64,000 nt of DNA, taken from SIG299 sp045531895 (GTDB lineage: Bacteria; Bacillota; Clostridia; Lachnospirales; Lachnospiraceae). The stretch spans positions 11,220 through 75,219 of the forward strand of contig JAZSEW010000098.1 in the NCBI GenBank assembly GCA_045531895.1, given 5' to 3'. Shown in pieces: positions 8,321 to 16,236 of the stretch. Under the pieces are notes generated by a model, which worked only from the letters and a program-made list of their open reading frames with translations, was not told the DNA's origin and did no database searches. The position numbers and the translations under genes were made by a program. The stretch's first letter is position 1. Each line of letters starts with the position of its first letter.

Positions 8321-8386
8321 AACAGCCCGCAGGTTTGTATAAAATGCTTTTTTAGCAAATATACAATTCCTACGGGCTGTTTTTTG
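8321..8386 (+). terminator. Terminator of the GNAT-MATE operon
   Basis: AACAGCCCG...TTTGTAT at 8321-8340 pairs with ATACAATTCC...CGGGCTGTT at 8361-8382 with a few mismatches, followed by TTTTTG. It lies between convergent genes and may also serve the kinase gene on the other strand. Confidence 0.85.
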
Positions 8387-8387
8387 C

Positions 8388-9473
8388 TTATCTGTTAATA
8401 TCAAAGCTCATATCCATAATTTTGCGGATACTTTGTGCATCGTCGGTGATGTTGGCGTCACCGTGAATGGTGTGCTTTAATACGCTGGAGGCTACGGCAA
8501 AGTTTACCATGTCCATTGGTTTATAATCGTTCATCATAGCATAGATTAAACCACTGGCAAACGCGTCACCGCCGCCGACACGGTCTAGAATATTGAAACG
8601 GAAGAGGCGGCTTTCAAAGGTGTGTCCTTCGTACCACATGAAAGCTTTCAGGCTATTTTCGCTACCGCTGTGAGCATAACGCACATGACGGGCAATGCAC
8701 TTTAAGTTCGGGTAACGTTCTATGAAGCGCTGGAAGATTTCATCCTGCTGCTCGTAGCTTGGCTGGAGCGGAACACCGTCCTTCCAGTCTCCTTTTTTGT
8801 GATTCTTTTCATCTTTCCACAAGTGGTAAGGTTCAATACCAAACAGTACGTCTACATAAGGAAGTGCTTCAGTGCAGAAATCTCTTGCCTCTTCCCAGGT
8901 CCAGAGAGAACTGCGGAAGTTGCCGTCCCAACTGATGGTGAGGCCTTTTTCGCGGGCAACTTTTAAAGTATTCATAATCAGGTCAGCACAGTTTTTACAG
9001 AGGGCAGGAGTGATACCGCTTAAATGAAGCCAGTCATAGCCATCAAGCAAAGTATTTAAATCCAATTTGGTATAATCATATTCGGTGAAAGCACTGTGTT
9101 TTCTGTCATAGGTTACCTTACTGGCACGGATACCGTAGCCTGTTTCCAGATAATAAGTGCCGAGACGATGGGTAGGAGTTTCCTCCGGGGTACTTAAAAT
9201 CATTGGGGTGCAGTGAACATCATTACTGCGGAGCATGCGGACTGCACTCTTACCAAGGCTGTTGTTTGGAACAACGCTAAAGAAGGTGCTGTCGATGCCA
9301 AGGTTGGCAAGAGCAAGGGCAATGTTTGCCTCACTGCCGCCGTAGCTGGCTTCAAACTCATTTGCCATGCGGATTTTTTCGTAATTTGGAGGAGTCAGAC
9401 GCATCATGATTTCTCCAATAGTAAAAAATTTCGGACTTTCAATGTTTTTAAGTAACGGATTGTAATTTTCCAT
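8388..9473 (-). CDS. kdgK: PfkB-family sugar kinase, likely 2-dehydro-3-deoxygluconokinase
   Basis: The 361-residue protein begins FFTIGEIMMRLTPP and carries FEASYGGSEANIALALANLG, the substrate-binding region of KDG-kinase-like PfkB proteins. The catalytic motif GGGDAFASG lies at residues 300-308, with Asp303 as base. KdgK phosphorylates 2-keto-3-deoxygluconate, the common product of glucuronate and galacturonate breakdown, to feed the aldolase KdgA. AGGAGG precedes the ATG at 9473. It is monocistronic; no aldolase gene adjoins it, which is unusual. A cre-like palindrome overlaps its start point. Fructokinase or another PfkB sugar kinase is the alternative; the GEIMMRL start favours KDG kinase. 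Confidence 0.75.
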   Translation of the reverse strand: MENYNPLLKNIESPKFFTIGEIMMRLTPPNYEKIRMANEFEASYGGSEANIALALANLGIDSTFFSVVPNNSLGKSAVRMLRSNDVHCTPMILSTPEETPTHRLGTYYLETGYGIRASKVTYDRKHSAFTEYDYTKLDLNTLLDGYDWLHLSGITPALCKNCADLIMNTLKVAREKGLTISWDGNFRSSLWTWEEARDFCTEALPYVDVLFGIEPYHLWKDEKNHKKGDWKDGVPLQPSYEQQDEIFQRFIERYPNLKCIARHVRYAHSGSENSLKAFMWYEGHTFESRLFRFNILDRVGGGDAFASGLIYAMMNDYKPMDMVNFAVASSVLKHTIHGDANITDDAQSIRKIMDMSFDINR

Positions 9474-9509
9474 AAAATCCTCCTACTGATAGTATGTTTT
9501 ATACGCTTG

Positions 9510-9531
9510 GTAAGCGCTTACATTTATTATA
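9510..9531 (-). promoter_or_regulatory. kdgK promoter -10 and LacI/CcpA-type operator
   Basis: On the minus strand TATAAT (9526-9531) is followed at once by the perfect 12-bp palindrome GTAAGCGCTTAC (9510-9521), within ATGTAAGCGCTTACC, which fits the catabolite-responsive element consensus with one mismatch. Its place at the start point predicts repression by CcpA or a LacI-family regulator. The -35 is weak. Confidence 0.75.
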
Positions 9532-9577
9532 ACAGATAATCATGGATAAGGGAAGCAAAAATTCTGATAATTTATTG

Positions 9578-9606
9578 TTGACATTGTCGAATAATAGGAG
9601 TAAAAT
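9578..9606 (+). promoter_or_regulatory. Strong promoter of the flavoprotein-ferredoxin-SLC13 operon
   Basis: TTGACA (9578-9583), 17-bp spacer, TAAAAT (9601-9606). It gives a leader of about 120 nt before ATG 9736. The leader holds a direct repeat TTTAAAGCG at 9690-9698 and 9705-9713, possibly a regulator site. Confidence 0.75.
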
Positions 9607-9735
9607 TTGATTTGTCGGGTAGACGCGTTGAAGTGATAAAGCAAAAAGAAACGAGTCTATCATATATTTTTGGTTTGAAACTTTAATACTTTAAAGCGTT
9701 GCGGTTTAAAGCGACAAACATACAGGAGGAATACT

Positions 9736-11760
9736 ATGTACGCAAATATTACGGATTTTCAAAATGCGGCACCAAAGCTGGAGTGGCCGTATCCGGTCAA
9801 TTATGAAAAGGAAAATAATCATGAGGTGGACATCCTCATCATCGGCGGCGGTCTTGCCGGTGCGGCAGCGGCCATTGAAGCAGCCGGCAGAGGTGCTACG
9901 GTTGCTTTGGTAGATAAAGGACCAATCAATTATTCCGGCTCCGGCGGTTCCGGTGTTGACCACTGGCACGAGGCTTGTGGAGCGCCGTTTTGTACCGTTA
10001 CTCCGGAGGAAGCTACCAATTATTTCTTGAATACACCGTACTGGGGTGGCAAATTCACCATGGCGCATCAGCGGTATATGAGTGCGGTGGAAAGCTATGA
10101 TGCGTTGCTTGAACTGGAAAAGATGGGCTGTCCAATCCGTGATGAGGCAGGAGAGTTTGAAGGAGCCGCTTTCCGTGATCCGGAAACTAAAATGACCGTG
10201 GCTTACGATTATGAGCAGGGTGGGGTTATCCGCTTAAAGGGCGGTGCCAAGATGAAGCCTCTGATGAAGAAAGAATGTGAGCGTTTAGGCGTACAGTTTT
10301 TTGAACATATCAGTGCTACCAGTTTGCTTACGAAAGACGGTAAACGGGGGAAGGGGGCAACTGTAATTGGTGCCACCGGTGTCAGTATGCGTACCGGTGA
10401 ATTTTATGTGTGGAAGGCAAAGGCTGTGTTGGTTGCTACCGGTATTCCACAGGGCTTGTGGGTACATTCTACAGAAATTAATGGTGGTGGTTCTAAGCAC
10501 TGGGATTCTAACTGTGTGGGTGAAGGTCAGGCCATGATGGCCAGAGCCGGAGCAGAAATGACGCTTATGGAGAGTAATAACACCGGTATTGCAGGCGGTC
10601 CGTTCCGGTGGCCGGCGTATGGTGTTGGTGACTGGAGCAATACCTGGTATCCGTGTCCGATTGTGGACGCCAACGGTAAAAAGATTCCATATATCAAAAA
10701 CGGTAAAGAAGTAACGGAATGGTCCGAGTTTTTTGATAAGGCATGGCCAAGTCCGTTAAAGAGTGAGGGGGCTAATGACCGTGGTGGCATGGCGCAGCTT
10801 CCAAACAATTTGCCGGAGTTGATTAAACAGGGTGTTTATGAACTCCCGTTTTATGCAGATATGACCGACTTAGACCCACAGGAGCGCAGAGCTCTTTGGG
10901 GACTAATGATTGGTAATGAAGGACGTATCAATTATCGGGTTTATAAGTTGTACAGTAGTTATGGTTTTGATCCGGAAAAGGATTTGCTGCAGCTTCCGAT
11001 TTTTACCCCGGATCAGGCGTTAACTAAGCCATCTTGGATGGGTACCAACGTGCCGCAGTGGCGTGACAGCCATCGTACCAGTAATTGTGCGGTAACGGAC
11101 TGGCATTTAAAAACAACGCTGGATGGTTTGTATGCCGCAGGTCTTATGGTGGCAAATAACTATGCATCCGGTGCTCATGTAACCGGACGTTATGCGGCAC
11201 GCAACATGGTGCAGTACATTAAGGACTTAAAAGAAGATTATAAAATCGACCGTGCTCAGGTGGAGGAAGAAAAGAAGCGTGTGTATGCTTCTGTGAAACG
11301 TACCGATGGTATCGGCTGGAAGGAATTTAAAAACGGCTGTTGTCGCGTGATGCAGGACCACTGTACCGATTATAAAACAGAGAAGCTGTTAAAGCAAGGC
11401 TTACAATGGTTTGAAAGTATCCGTGAATCGGAGATGCCGCTTCTTTGGGCAAGAAATCCGCATGAACTGGGAAGAGTGTTGGAATGTTATGCTCAGGTAG
11501 AGTGTTCCGAACTTACTTTGGAGGCAAGCCGGGCAAGAAAAGCCAGTACAAAAGTTTTTGACTTTAAGCGCAGTGATTATCCTGAGTTTGATCCGCCGGA
11601 ATACGATGTGTTCGTAACGGTCAGCTGTGACGAAACCGGTAAGATTGTCACCGGCAGTATTCCGCTGAATTACTATTTGCAAGCACCTTGGGAGGATACT
11701 TTCAAGGCAAATTATGAAAAATACGCGGCATTAGATGCCCGTTTGGATAAGGAGGCGTAA
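9736..11760 (+). CDS. FAD-dependent reductase subunit, AprA / fumarate-reductase flavoprotein family
   Basis: The 674-residue protein has an FAD dinucleotide fold at residues 31-62 (VDILIIGGGLAGAAAAIEAA, ending ALVDKG), the SGSGGSG loop, the second FAD stretch ending with DGLYAAGLMVANNYASGAHVTGRYAARN, and a C-terminal helical region typical of adenylylsulfate-reductase alpha subunits and related fumarate reductases. There is no Tat or Sec signal, so it should be cytoplasmic. The next gene, 2 bp away, encodes a two-cluster ferredoxin like AprB. No ATP sulfurylase or sulfite reductase gene is near, so true APS reduction is doubtful; reduction or oxidation of an organic anion brought in by the downstream carrier is more likely. 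Substrate unknown. Confidence 0.8.
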   Translation: MYANITDFQNAAPKLEWPYPVNYEKENNHEVDILIIGGGLAGAAAAIEAAGRGATVALVDKGPINYSGSGGSGVDHWHEACGAPFCTVTPEEATNYFLNTPYWGGKFTMAHQRYMSAVESYDALLELEKMGCPIRDEAGEFEGAAFRDPETKMTVAYDYEQGGVIRLKGGAKMKPLMKKECERLGVQFFEHISATSLLTKDGKRGKGATVIGATGVSMRTGEFYVWKAKAVLVATGIPQGLWVHSTEINGGGSKHWDSNCVGEGQAMMARAGAEMTLMESNNTGIAGGPFRWPAYGVGDWSNTWYPCPIVDANGKKIPYIKNGKEVTEWSEFFDKAWPSPLKSEGANDRGGMAQLPNNLPELIKQGVYELPFYADMTDLDPQERRALWGLMIGNEGRINYRVYKLYSSYGFDPEKDLLQLPIFTPDQALTKPSWMGTNVPQWRDSHRTSNCAVTDWHLKTTLDGLYAAGLMVANNYASGAHVTGRYAARNMVQYIKDLKEDYKIDRAQVEEEKKRVYASVKRTDGIGWKEFKNGCCRVMQDHCTDYKTEKLLKQGLQWFESIRESEMPLLWARNPHELGRVLECYAQVECSELTLEASRARKASTKVFDFKRSDYPEFDPPEYDVFVTVSCDETGKIVTGSIPLNYYLQAPWEDTFKANYEKYAALDARLDKEA

Positions 11761-11762
11761 TC

Positions 11763-12104
11763 ATGGAAAATCAGAATGCATATCTTGTACCAAATCCAAT
11801 CGGTCCAAGTTCTGCCGTGTTTTTTGATGCGGAAAAGTGTGTGGGCTGTAATATTTGTGTGAATTCCTGTCGGGCAGACGTGATGATGCCAAATCCGGTA
11901 AAGGGTCAGCCTCCGTTGGTGGTTTATCCGGATGAATGCTGGTTCTGTGGCTGTTGCGCCAATTCCTGTCCGAGAGAGGCTATCCGTATGGAGCATCCAA
12001 TGCCGATGCGGGCTACCTGGAAACGTAAGGAGACAGGAGAATTCTTTAGAATCGGTGCAAAAAAGCATCCGGAACCGGTAACAAAGCCGCCGGTAGTGGA
12101 TTAG
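11763..12104 (+). CDS. 4Fe-4S ferredoxin subunit (AprB-like)
   Basis: A 113-residue protein with CVGCNICVNSC (about residues 24-34) and CWFCGCCANSCP (about 59-70), each continued by a Pro or Arg/Ala context usual for 4Fe-4S clusters. The C-terminal 40 residues (MPMRATWKRKETGEFFRIG) resemble the tail by which AprB wraps around AprA. It starts 2 bp after the flavoprotein gene, preceded by AAGGAGG, and most likely forms its electron-transfer subunit. No membrane anchor gene is present in the operon, so electrons probably come from soluble ferredoxin or a flavodoxin-type donor. Confidence 0.85.
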   Translation: MENQNAYLVPNPIGPSSAVFFDAEKCVGCNICVNSCRADVMMPNPVKGQPPLVVYPDECWFCGCCANSCPREAIRMEHPMPMRATWKRKETGEFFRIGAKKHPEPVTKPPVVD

Positions 12105-12162
12105 TGGGTAAGAACGTAAAAGTGCTATGTATGAAAAATAAAACAAAGGAAGGAAATTTGTT

Positions 12163-13632
12163 ATGCCAAATGATAGTGAAATAACAAAAGTCAGGGAAGG
12201 ATTCTTAGACATAAAGGGTCAGACTACCGGAGTGAAGTGCCAAAAGAAAACAATTATTATGCCAATTGTGATTGTTGTGTTAATGCTTATATGTTCTCAG
12301 CTTCCGCTACAGGCGTATGGCGAAAAAACAGGTCTTGCCCTGGGTGTATTCCTGTCGGTAATTTTATGTTTTCTGGTACAGCCGTGGGATATGGTAGTTA
12401 CTGCCTTGATGGTACCGGTAGCCGGATTTTTCCTTGGATTCTGGGAATGGAGCACGATTCAGAGTAATACAGGAACCTCCTCTTTTGTATCCATGTTTGC
12501 TTTGTCGGTAGTGTCTGCAGGCGCGGCAACTACACCGCTTGGCAGACGACTTGCACTGGTATGTCTTAGAAAGTTTCACGACAAGCCAATTATGATGGTA
12601 TTTGTAGTTGGCCTGGTGTCGGCACTGCTTTCTGCTTTTATTTCCAATACTGCAGTTATTATTATGATGAGTGGTATCGTAAACGGTTTGTTGCTTACTA
12701 TGGGGGAAAAACCGGGAGAATCTAAAATCGGTCGTGTGATGATGGTATTAATTGTTACAGCCTCCTATATTGGTGGTATGGCGTTAATTAACGGTTGTTC
12801 TGCCAGTGCTTTGCTTGGCATTGGTTTGTTGGAATCTGCCACAGGCTATACCATTACTTACCGACAGTTTGCTTCTGTAGGTGTACCTGCGGTATTGATT
12901 ACGATTGTGCCTGCCCTGATTATTTATGTGAAAGGCATGGGACTAAAAAAGTCTGATTTTAAGAATACTTTGCCAAGAGAATATTATGATAGCCTTTACA
13001 AAGAACTGGGTCCGGTACAGGGGTCCGAAATCCGTTGGGTTTTGTTAACAGCGGTCATGGTTATCTGGCTGTTTGCCGGTGGACACTCTACTGCAGTGCC
13101 GCTTACCTGCGCTATTATTGCGGTGCTTCCGGTGATTGGCTGCGTGCCGGTAAACAAAATGTTTGAACATGTGCCGATGAAGATTTTGTTCATTATCCTA
13201 TTTGCAGGAACCATTGGTAGTTTATTTACTACAACCGGACTTTCCAAGCTGTTTACCGAGTACCTGACTCCATTATTCAGCGGTTTGAATCCATACCTGT
13301 TCATTGTGGTGACTTGTCTGGTGATGGCAGTGTTAGAGAACATTTGCGTTACCGTAAACTCTATTTATGTGCTGGTTATGACGCTGGTTTCTCCAATCTG
13401 TCTGACGATGGGCTATAATCCATCCCTGATGATGCTTCCTGTGCTGATGCTGCATTGTACTTTCTTTGTGCTTCGTTTGAATGCTACCGTGCTGGTAAAC
13501 AAGCATTATGGCTGGTGGGAGACAAAGGATGGTGTGGTTTCCGGTATTATTGTAGTTCTGCTTTTATGCCTGGTATTCCCGGCAATCACATTGCTGGTTG
13601 GACCAATGGTAGGATTGAATATTTATATTTAG
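12163..13632 (+). CDS. SLC13/DASS-family anion transporter
   Basis: A 489-residue polytopic membrane protein with about 12-13 hydrophobic segments. The first hairpin carries the family SNT motif (FISNTAVIIMM, residues 161-163), which binds Na+ and substrate carboxylate in DASS carriers. The corresponding second-half position reads VTVNSIYV rather than a second SNT, an oddity worth noting. DASS carriers import di- and tricarboxylates, sulfate or similar anions, or exchange them. It is the last gene of the operon with the flavoprotein and ferredoxin genes, starting 58 bp after the latter with AAGGAAGG, and is therefore the probable importer (or antiporter) of the reductase substrate. Confidence 0.87.
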   Translation: MPNDSEITKVREGFLDIKGQTTGVKCQKKTIIMPIVIVVLMLICSQLPLQAYGEKTGLALGVFLSVILCFLVQPWDMVVTALMVPVAGFFLGFWEWSTIQSNTGTSSFVSMFALSVVSAGAATTPLGRRLALVCLRKFHDKPIMMVFVVGLVSALLSAFISNTAVIIMMSGIVNGLLLTMGEKPGESKIGRVMMVLIVTASYIGGMALINGCSASALLGIGLLESATGYTITYRQFASVGVPAVLITIVPALIIYVKGMGLKKSDFKNTLPREYYDSLYKELGPVQGSEIRWVLLTAVMVIWLFAGGHSTAVPLTCAIIAVLPVIGCVPVNKMFEHVPMKILFIILFAGTIGSLFTTTGLSKLFTEYLTPLFSGLNPYLFIVVTCLVMAVLENICVTVNSIYVLVMTLVSPICLTMGYNPSLMMLPVLMLHCTFFVLRLNATVLVNKHYGWWETKDGVVSGIIVVLLLCLVFPAITLLVGPMVGLNIYI

Positions 13633-13657
13633 CAAAAAGTGAATGAAATGTAATATA

Positions 13658-13700
13658 GCAAAAAGGAGCGGTTTTATTGAATAACTGCTCCTTTTTGGCA
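13658..13700 (+). terminator. Terminator of the reductase-transporter operon
   Basis: GCAAAAAGGAGCGGTT (13658-13673) pairs with AACTGCTCCTTTTTGGC (13683-13699) with one G-U; the T-run lies within the right arm. Symmetric enough to work in both directions. Confidence 0.85.
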
Positions 13701-13792
13701 ACTTACAGTTGCGAAAGAGAACGTTTGAAGTGGTGGAAAATTTCTGCGGGTTCATGTACAATAGGAAGTAAGGAAAATGAGGAGGAACCGCC

Positions 13793-14410
13793 ATGAAATT
13801 ATCTGAAAAAATTATTGAACTTAGAAAATCTAAAGGTATGACTCAAGAAGAACTTGCCGACTTTTGCAACGTTAGCCGTCAGTCTATCTCTAAGTGGGAG
13901 GCAGATGTTGCCTTGCCGGAACTGGATAAGCTGTTAATTTTAAGCAAGACTTTTCAGGTTTCTCTGGATGTTCTGGTGAAGGATGAGTTGGAGTTAAACA
14001 GTGTAAAAGAAGTATATATCTGTGGAAACAATGCGCTTAACAAAAAGAAAGCAGAAGTTTACGAGGGAATGCTGATTAAAGAAAGTCTCGAGGATGATGC
14101 TGTCATTGATTTGCTGAATGTTCACAAGGTGGAACTTTGGAATACCGGTGGTAATCCAAAGTATTGGACAGTTCTTTATTTTACAAGTTCACATGGGAAT
14201 TTTCCGGAACAGATTTCCAAGGTGATGATTGCGGACGAAGTCCGTGGCGGTAACTGGTTTGTGGATTTCAAAGCAGGAAATACAAAGTATATTGTGTTCC
14301 GGAACAAGGTATTGCAGTATCAAATCGGAAATGCAGAAGAGAAGGAAACGGTATGTGCAGAATGCAGGAAACTTGGAATTTCAGACAGTGAAATGAACTG
14401 GGCTGAGTAA
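13793..14410 (+). CDS. XRE-family HTH protein with unknown C-terminal domain
   Basis: Residues 1-62 form a standard XRE domain (IIELRKSKGMTQEELADFCNVSRQSISKWE, then LPELDKLLILSKTFQVSLDVLV). The remaining 140 residues contain KEVYICGNNALNKKKAEVYEGMLI and a beta-rich part (WTVLYFTSSHGNFPEQISKVMIADEV) without membrane segments; I do not recognise a ligand-binding family. Length 205. RBS GAGGAGGAACC before ATG 13793. It is followed within 27 bp by a DUF2461 gene and then a YjbR gene in the same direction. Probably a transcription factor sensing an unknown signal. Confidence 0.8.
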   Translation: MKLSEKIIELRKSKGMTQEELADFCNVSRQSISKWEADVALPELDKLLILSKTFQVSLDVLVKDELELNSVKEVYICGNNALNKKKAEVYEGMLIKESLEDDAVIDLLNVHKVELWNTGGNPKYWTVLYFTSSHGNFPEQISKVMIADEVRGGNWFVDFKAGNTKYIVFRNKVLQYQIGNAEEKETVCAECRKLGISDSEMNWAE

Positions 14411-14436
14411 AGAAAATAGCAGAGAGGAATTTTGAT

Positions 14437-15096
14437 ATGTTTCGAGGGTTTAATGATTCCACAATCAAGTATTTTGAGGCGATACAAAGAGAAAACAGCA
14501 AAAGCAATTATAAAGCAAATGAGCAGTACTATTTCGAAGGGGTAAAAGAACCGTTAGAGGAATTATATTATGAGTTGTTCAATTATTTTGGCAATGTTGA
14601 CAGTCAGTTGCTCAGTAATAAACGGCGGTGTGTGTCTTCTGCCTATAACGATGCCAGGTTTTGCCGTGAGGAGCCAATCAAGGAGTATTTTTATATTCGC
14701 TTTAAGTTAGATAAGGGCAGTAAAAAGAGTGCACCTGGATTTTTTTTGGATGCATCTTTGGAAGGCTATCGGTATGGTATGAGTATCTACAAACCGGAAC
14801 CAAAGGACATGGAGTGTATTCGGGAATATTTTCTGAATAATAAGTATTCTGCCATAGAGGCAGTACAGAAGTTTACAACTGCCGGCTTGCTGGAATTACA
14901 GGGTGAAAGCTACAAAAAGGTGCATTACCCGGAGGCGGATGAGGTACTGAAACCAGTATTGGAACGCAAGCGACTGGCATTTGTGAAGGAAAGTACGTTG
15001 AACGATACATTTTTTAGCAGAAATCTTCTTGATATTATGCTGGCAGCATACGATAGTGTGGCAGATATTTATCAGTTGATGAAGGAGGCACTTTAG
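14437..15096 (+). CDS. DUF2461 family protein
   Basis: A 219-residue cytoplasmic protein. The start FRGFNDSTIKYFEAIQRENSKSNYKANEQYY and the central KRRCVSSAYNDARF...KEYFYIRF pattern match DUF2461 (TIGR02453), normally recognised by GF...FL..L...N...WF at the start and the RDxRFSKDKxPY segment in the middle; here the latter is divergent. Function of the family is unknown. It lies 26 bp after the XRE gene and 6 bp before the YjbR gene, so these probably form one transcript. No catalytic residues can be proposed. Confidence 0.65.
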   Translation: MFRGFNDSTIKYFEAIQRENSKSNYKANEQYYFEGVKEPLEELYYELFNYFGNVDSQLLSNKRRCVSSAYNDARFCREEPIKEYFYIRFKLDKGSKKSAPGFFLDASLEGYRYGMSIYKPEPKDMECIREYFLNNKYSAIEAVQKFTTAGLLELQGESYKKVHYPEADEVLKPVLERKRLAFVKESTLNDTFFSRNLLDIMLAAYDSVADIYQLMKEAL

Positions 15097-15102
15097 GTAG
15101 CT

Positions 15103-15480
15103 ATGAGAGATAATGAGCAAGCAATGAAAACATCGGAGATGATTACCCGGGAAATAGTGTTATCCTATGGTCTTTCTCTTCCCGGCACCTATCAGGACGC
15201 CCCTTTTCATGATGAAAACTGGCAACTGGTGAGAGTACGGAAGAATAAGAAAGCCTTTTTATGGTCGTATGAACGGAATGGGCAGCAATGTATTAATGTG
15301 AAGGTGAGTCCGGAATGGCGGGAATTCTGGCGAAGTGCTTATGCAGCGGTACAGCCGGGATACCACCAGAATAAAGAGCACTGGAATACCGTAATTCTGG
15401 ACGGTTCTGTGCCGGATGAGGAAGTAAAGCGAATGATAGCGGAAAGCTATGACTTGGTAGTTGCGTCAAAGAAAAAATAA
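15103..15480 (+). CDS. MmcQ/YjbR-family protein
   Basis: A 125-residue protein of the MmcQ/YjbR (CyaY-like fold) family: LSLPGTYQDAPFHDENWQLVRV at the start, then FLWSYERNGQQCINVKVSPE, then PGYHQNKEHWNTVILDGSVPDEEVKRMIAESYDLV. The family is often labelled DNA-binding from structure, but its biological role is not settled. AAGGAGG lies upstream of ATG 15103; ATG 15124 is an alternative start that would remove seven residues. It follows the DUF2461 gene by 6 bp and is ended by the hairpin at 15527. Confidence 0.85.
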   Translation: MRDNEQAMKTSEMITREIVLSYGLSLPGTYQDAPFHDENWQLVRVRKNKKAFLWSYERNGQQCINVKVSPEWREFWRSAYAAVQPGYHQNKEHWNTVILDGSVPDEEVKRMIAESYDLVVASKKK

Positions 15481-15526
15481 TCTTATAAGATTTTGGAAAT
15501 AATCTTCCGATATATGTTATGCAGGG

Positions 15527-15575
15527 AAGCGCAGAGAACAGCAAGTTGTTTTGTTGTCTCAGCGCTTTTTCTTTA
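15527..15575 (+). terminator. Terminator after the YjbR gene
   Basis: AAGCGCAGAGAACAGCAA (15527-15544) pairs imperfectly with TTGTTGTCTCAGCGCTT (15551-15567), followed by TTTCTTT. Confidence 0.75.
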
Positions 15576-15597
15576 CAAAAGTTTCGGGGAGGCAAAT

Positions 15598-16158
15598 ATG
15601 ACAAAAATTACATACAATAATTTGACGACAGAACAGAGAGAAAATTTAAAGGAAGCTTTTGATAAGATAAAATTTAAAATCAGTTATGGTCTGGATGCTG
15701 AAACGGAAGAGGAGGCAAAGAAGAAACTGGAAGCGCAGATTTATGCCAAGCTTCAATCAGGAAAGAAACTGTCATCTAAGGAAATGCAGTATCTGCAGCA
15801 GTATAATCCGACTCTTTATATGCAGGCAATGAGGGTGGAGCAAAAGCGCAAGGCATTGGAAAATCAGTTGCAACATGCAAAATCCAAAGAAGAGGTGAAG
15901 AAGATTTCCGCGTCTGCGTTGGCCTCGGTGAGAGAGGATGACCCGGCAAAGCAGTATGTGGTAGCGGCCATTCAGGAAACAGTAAAAGAGTTTAAAGAGT
16001 CGGATGCATATAAAAGGCTTCCGGAAACGGAAGAACAGGCAGAAAAAAAGGATAGTGTAGTAAGAAACGGAATATCTTATGAATTTGGTGAAAATTCTTA
16101 TCAGGTAGCTTATACAGCAGAGGAAGATGTACAAGTGGAATTTCATATTACAGCATAA
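15598..16158 (+). CDS. Conserved-looking hypothetical, helical and charged
   Basis: The start is taken at ATG 15598 (MTKITYNNLTTEQREN) because GGGGAGG stands 5 nt before it; a longer frame from 15493 would run through the terminator hairpin and is rejected. The 186-residue product is rich in Lys, Glu and Gln, with long predicted helices and likely coiled coil at residues 40-140 (KKLEAQIYAKLQSGKKLSSKEMQ is split here by a turn). The last 25 residues are beta-like (SYEFGENSYQVAYTAEEDVQVEFHI). No signal peptide or known family. It is flanked by terminators on both sides, so monocistronic. Confidence 0.7.
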   Translation: MTKITYNNLTTEQRENLKEAFDKIKFKISYGLDAETEEEAKKKLEAQIYAKLQSGKKLSSKEMQYLQQYNPTLYMQAMRVEQKRKALENQLQHAKSKEEVKKISASALASVREDDPAKQYVVAAIQETVKEFKESDAYKRLPETEEQAEKKDSVVRNGISYEFGENSYQVAYTAEEDVQVEFHITA

Positions 16159-16162
16159 AAAG

Positions 16163-16197
16163 AGGAGATGCAACTAGATTTGGTGCATCTCCTTTTG
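16163..16197 (+). terminator. Terminator after the helical hypothetical gene
   Basis: AGGAGATGCA (16163-16172) pairs with TGCATCTCCT (16184-16193), followed by TTTTG; lies 5 bp after the stop codon and faces the convergent AraC gene. Confidence 0.85.
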
Positions 16198-16236
16198 AAC
16201 ATTTTATCAATAATAGCAAAAAGATAATAGGCATAG

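Noticed and set aside
9736..11760. True dissimilatory adenylylsulfate reductase
   Set aside because: No sat, qmo or dsr genes nearby and the operon has an SLC13 carrier instead; family similarity alone does not support sulfate respiration.
11712..12212. 166-residue minus-strand frame
   Set aside because: Antisense to the ferredoxin gene; the plus strand carries clear Fe-S motifs.
15493..15597. N-terminal extension of the helical hypothetical protein
   Set aside because: It runs through a terminator hairpin; the RBS supports the start at 15598.
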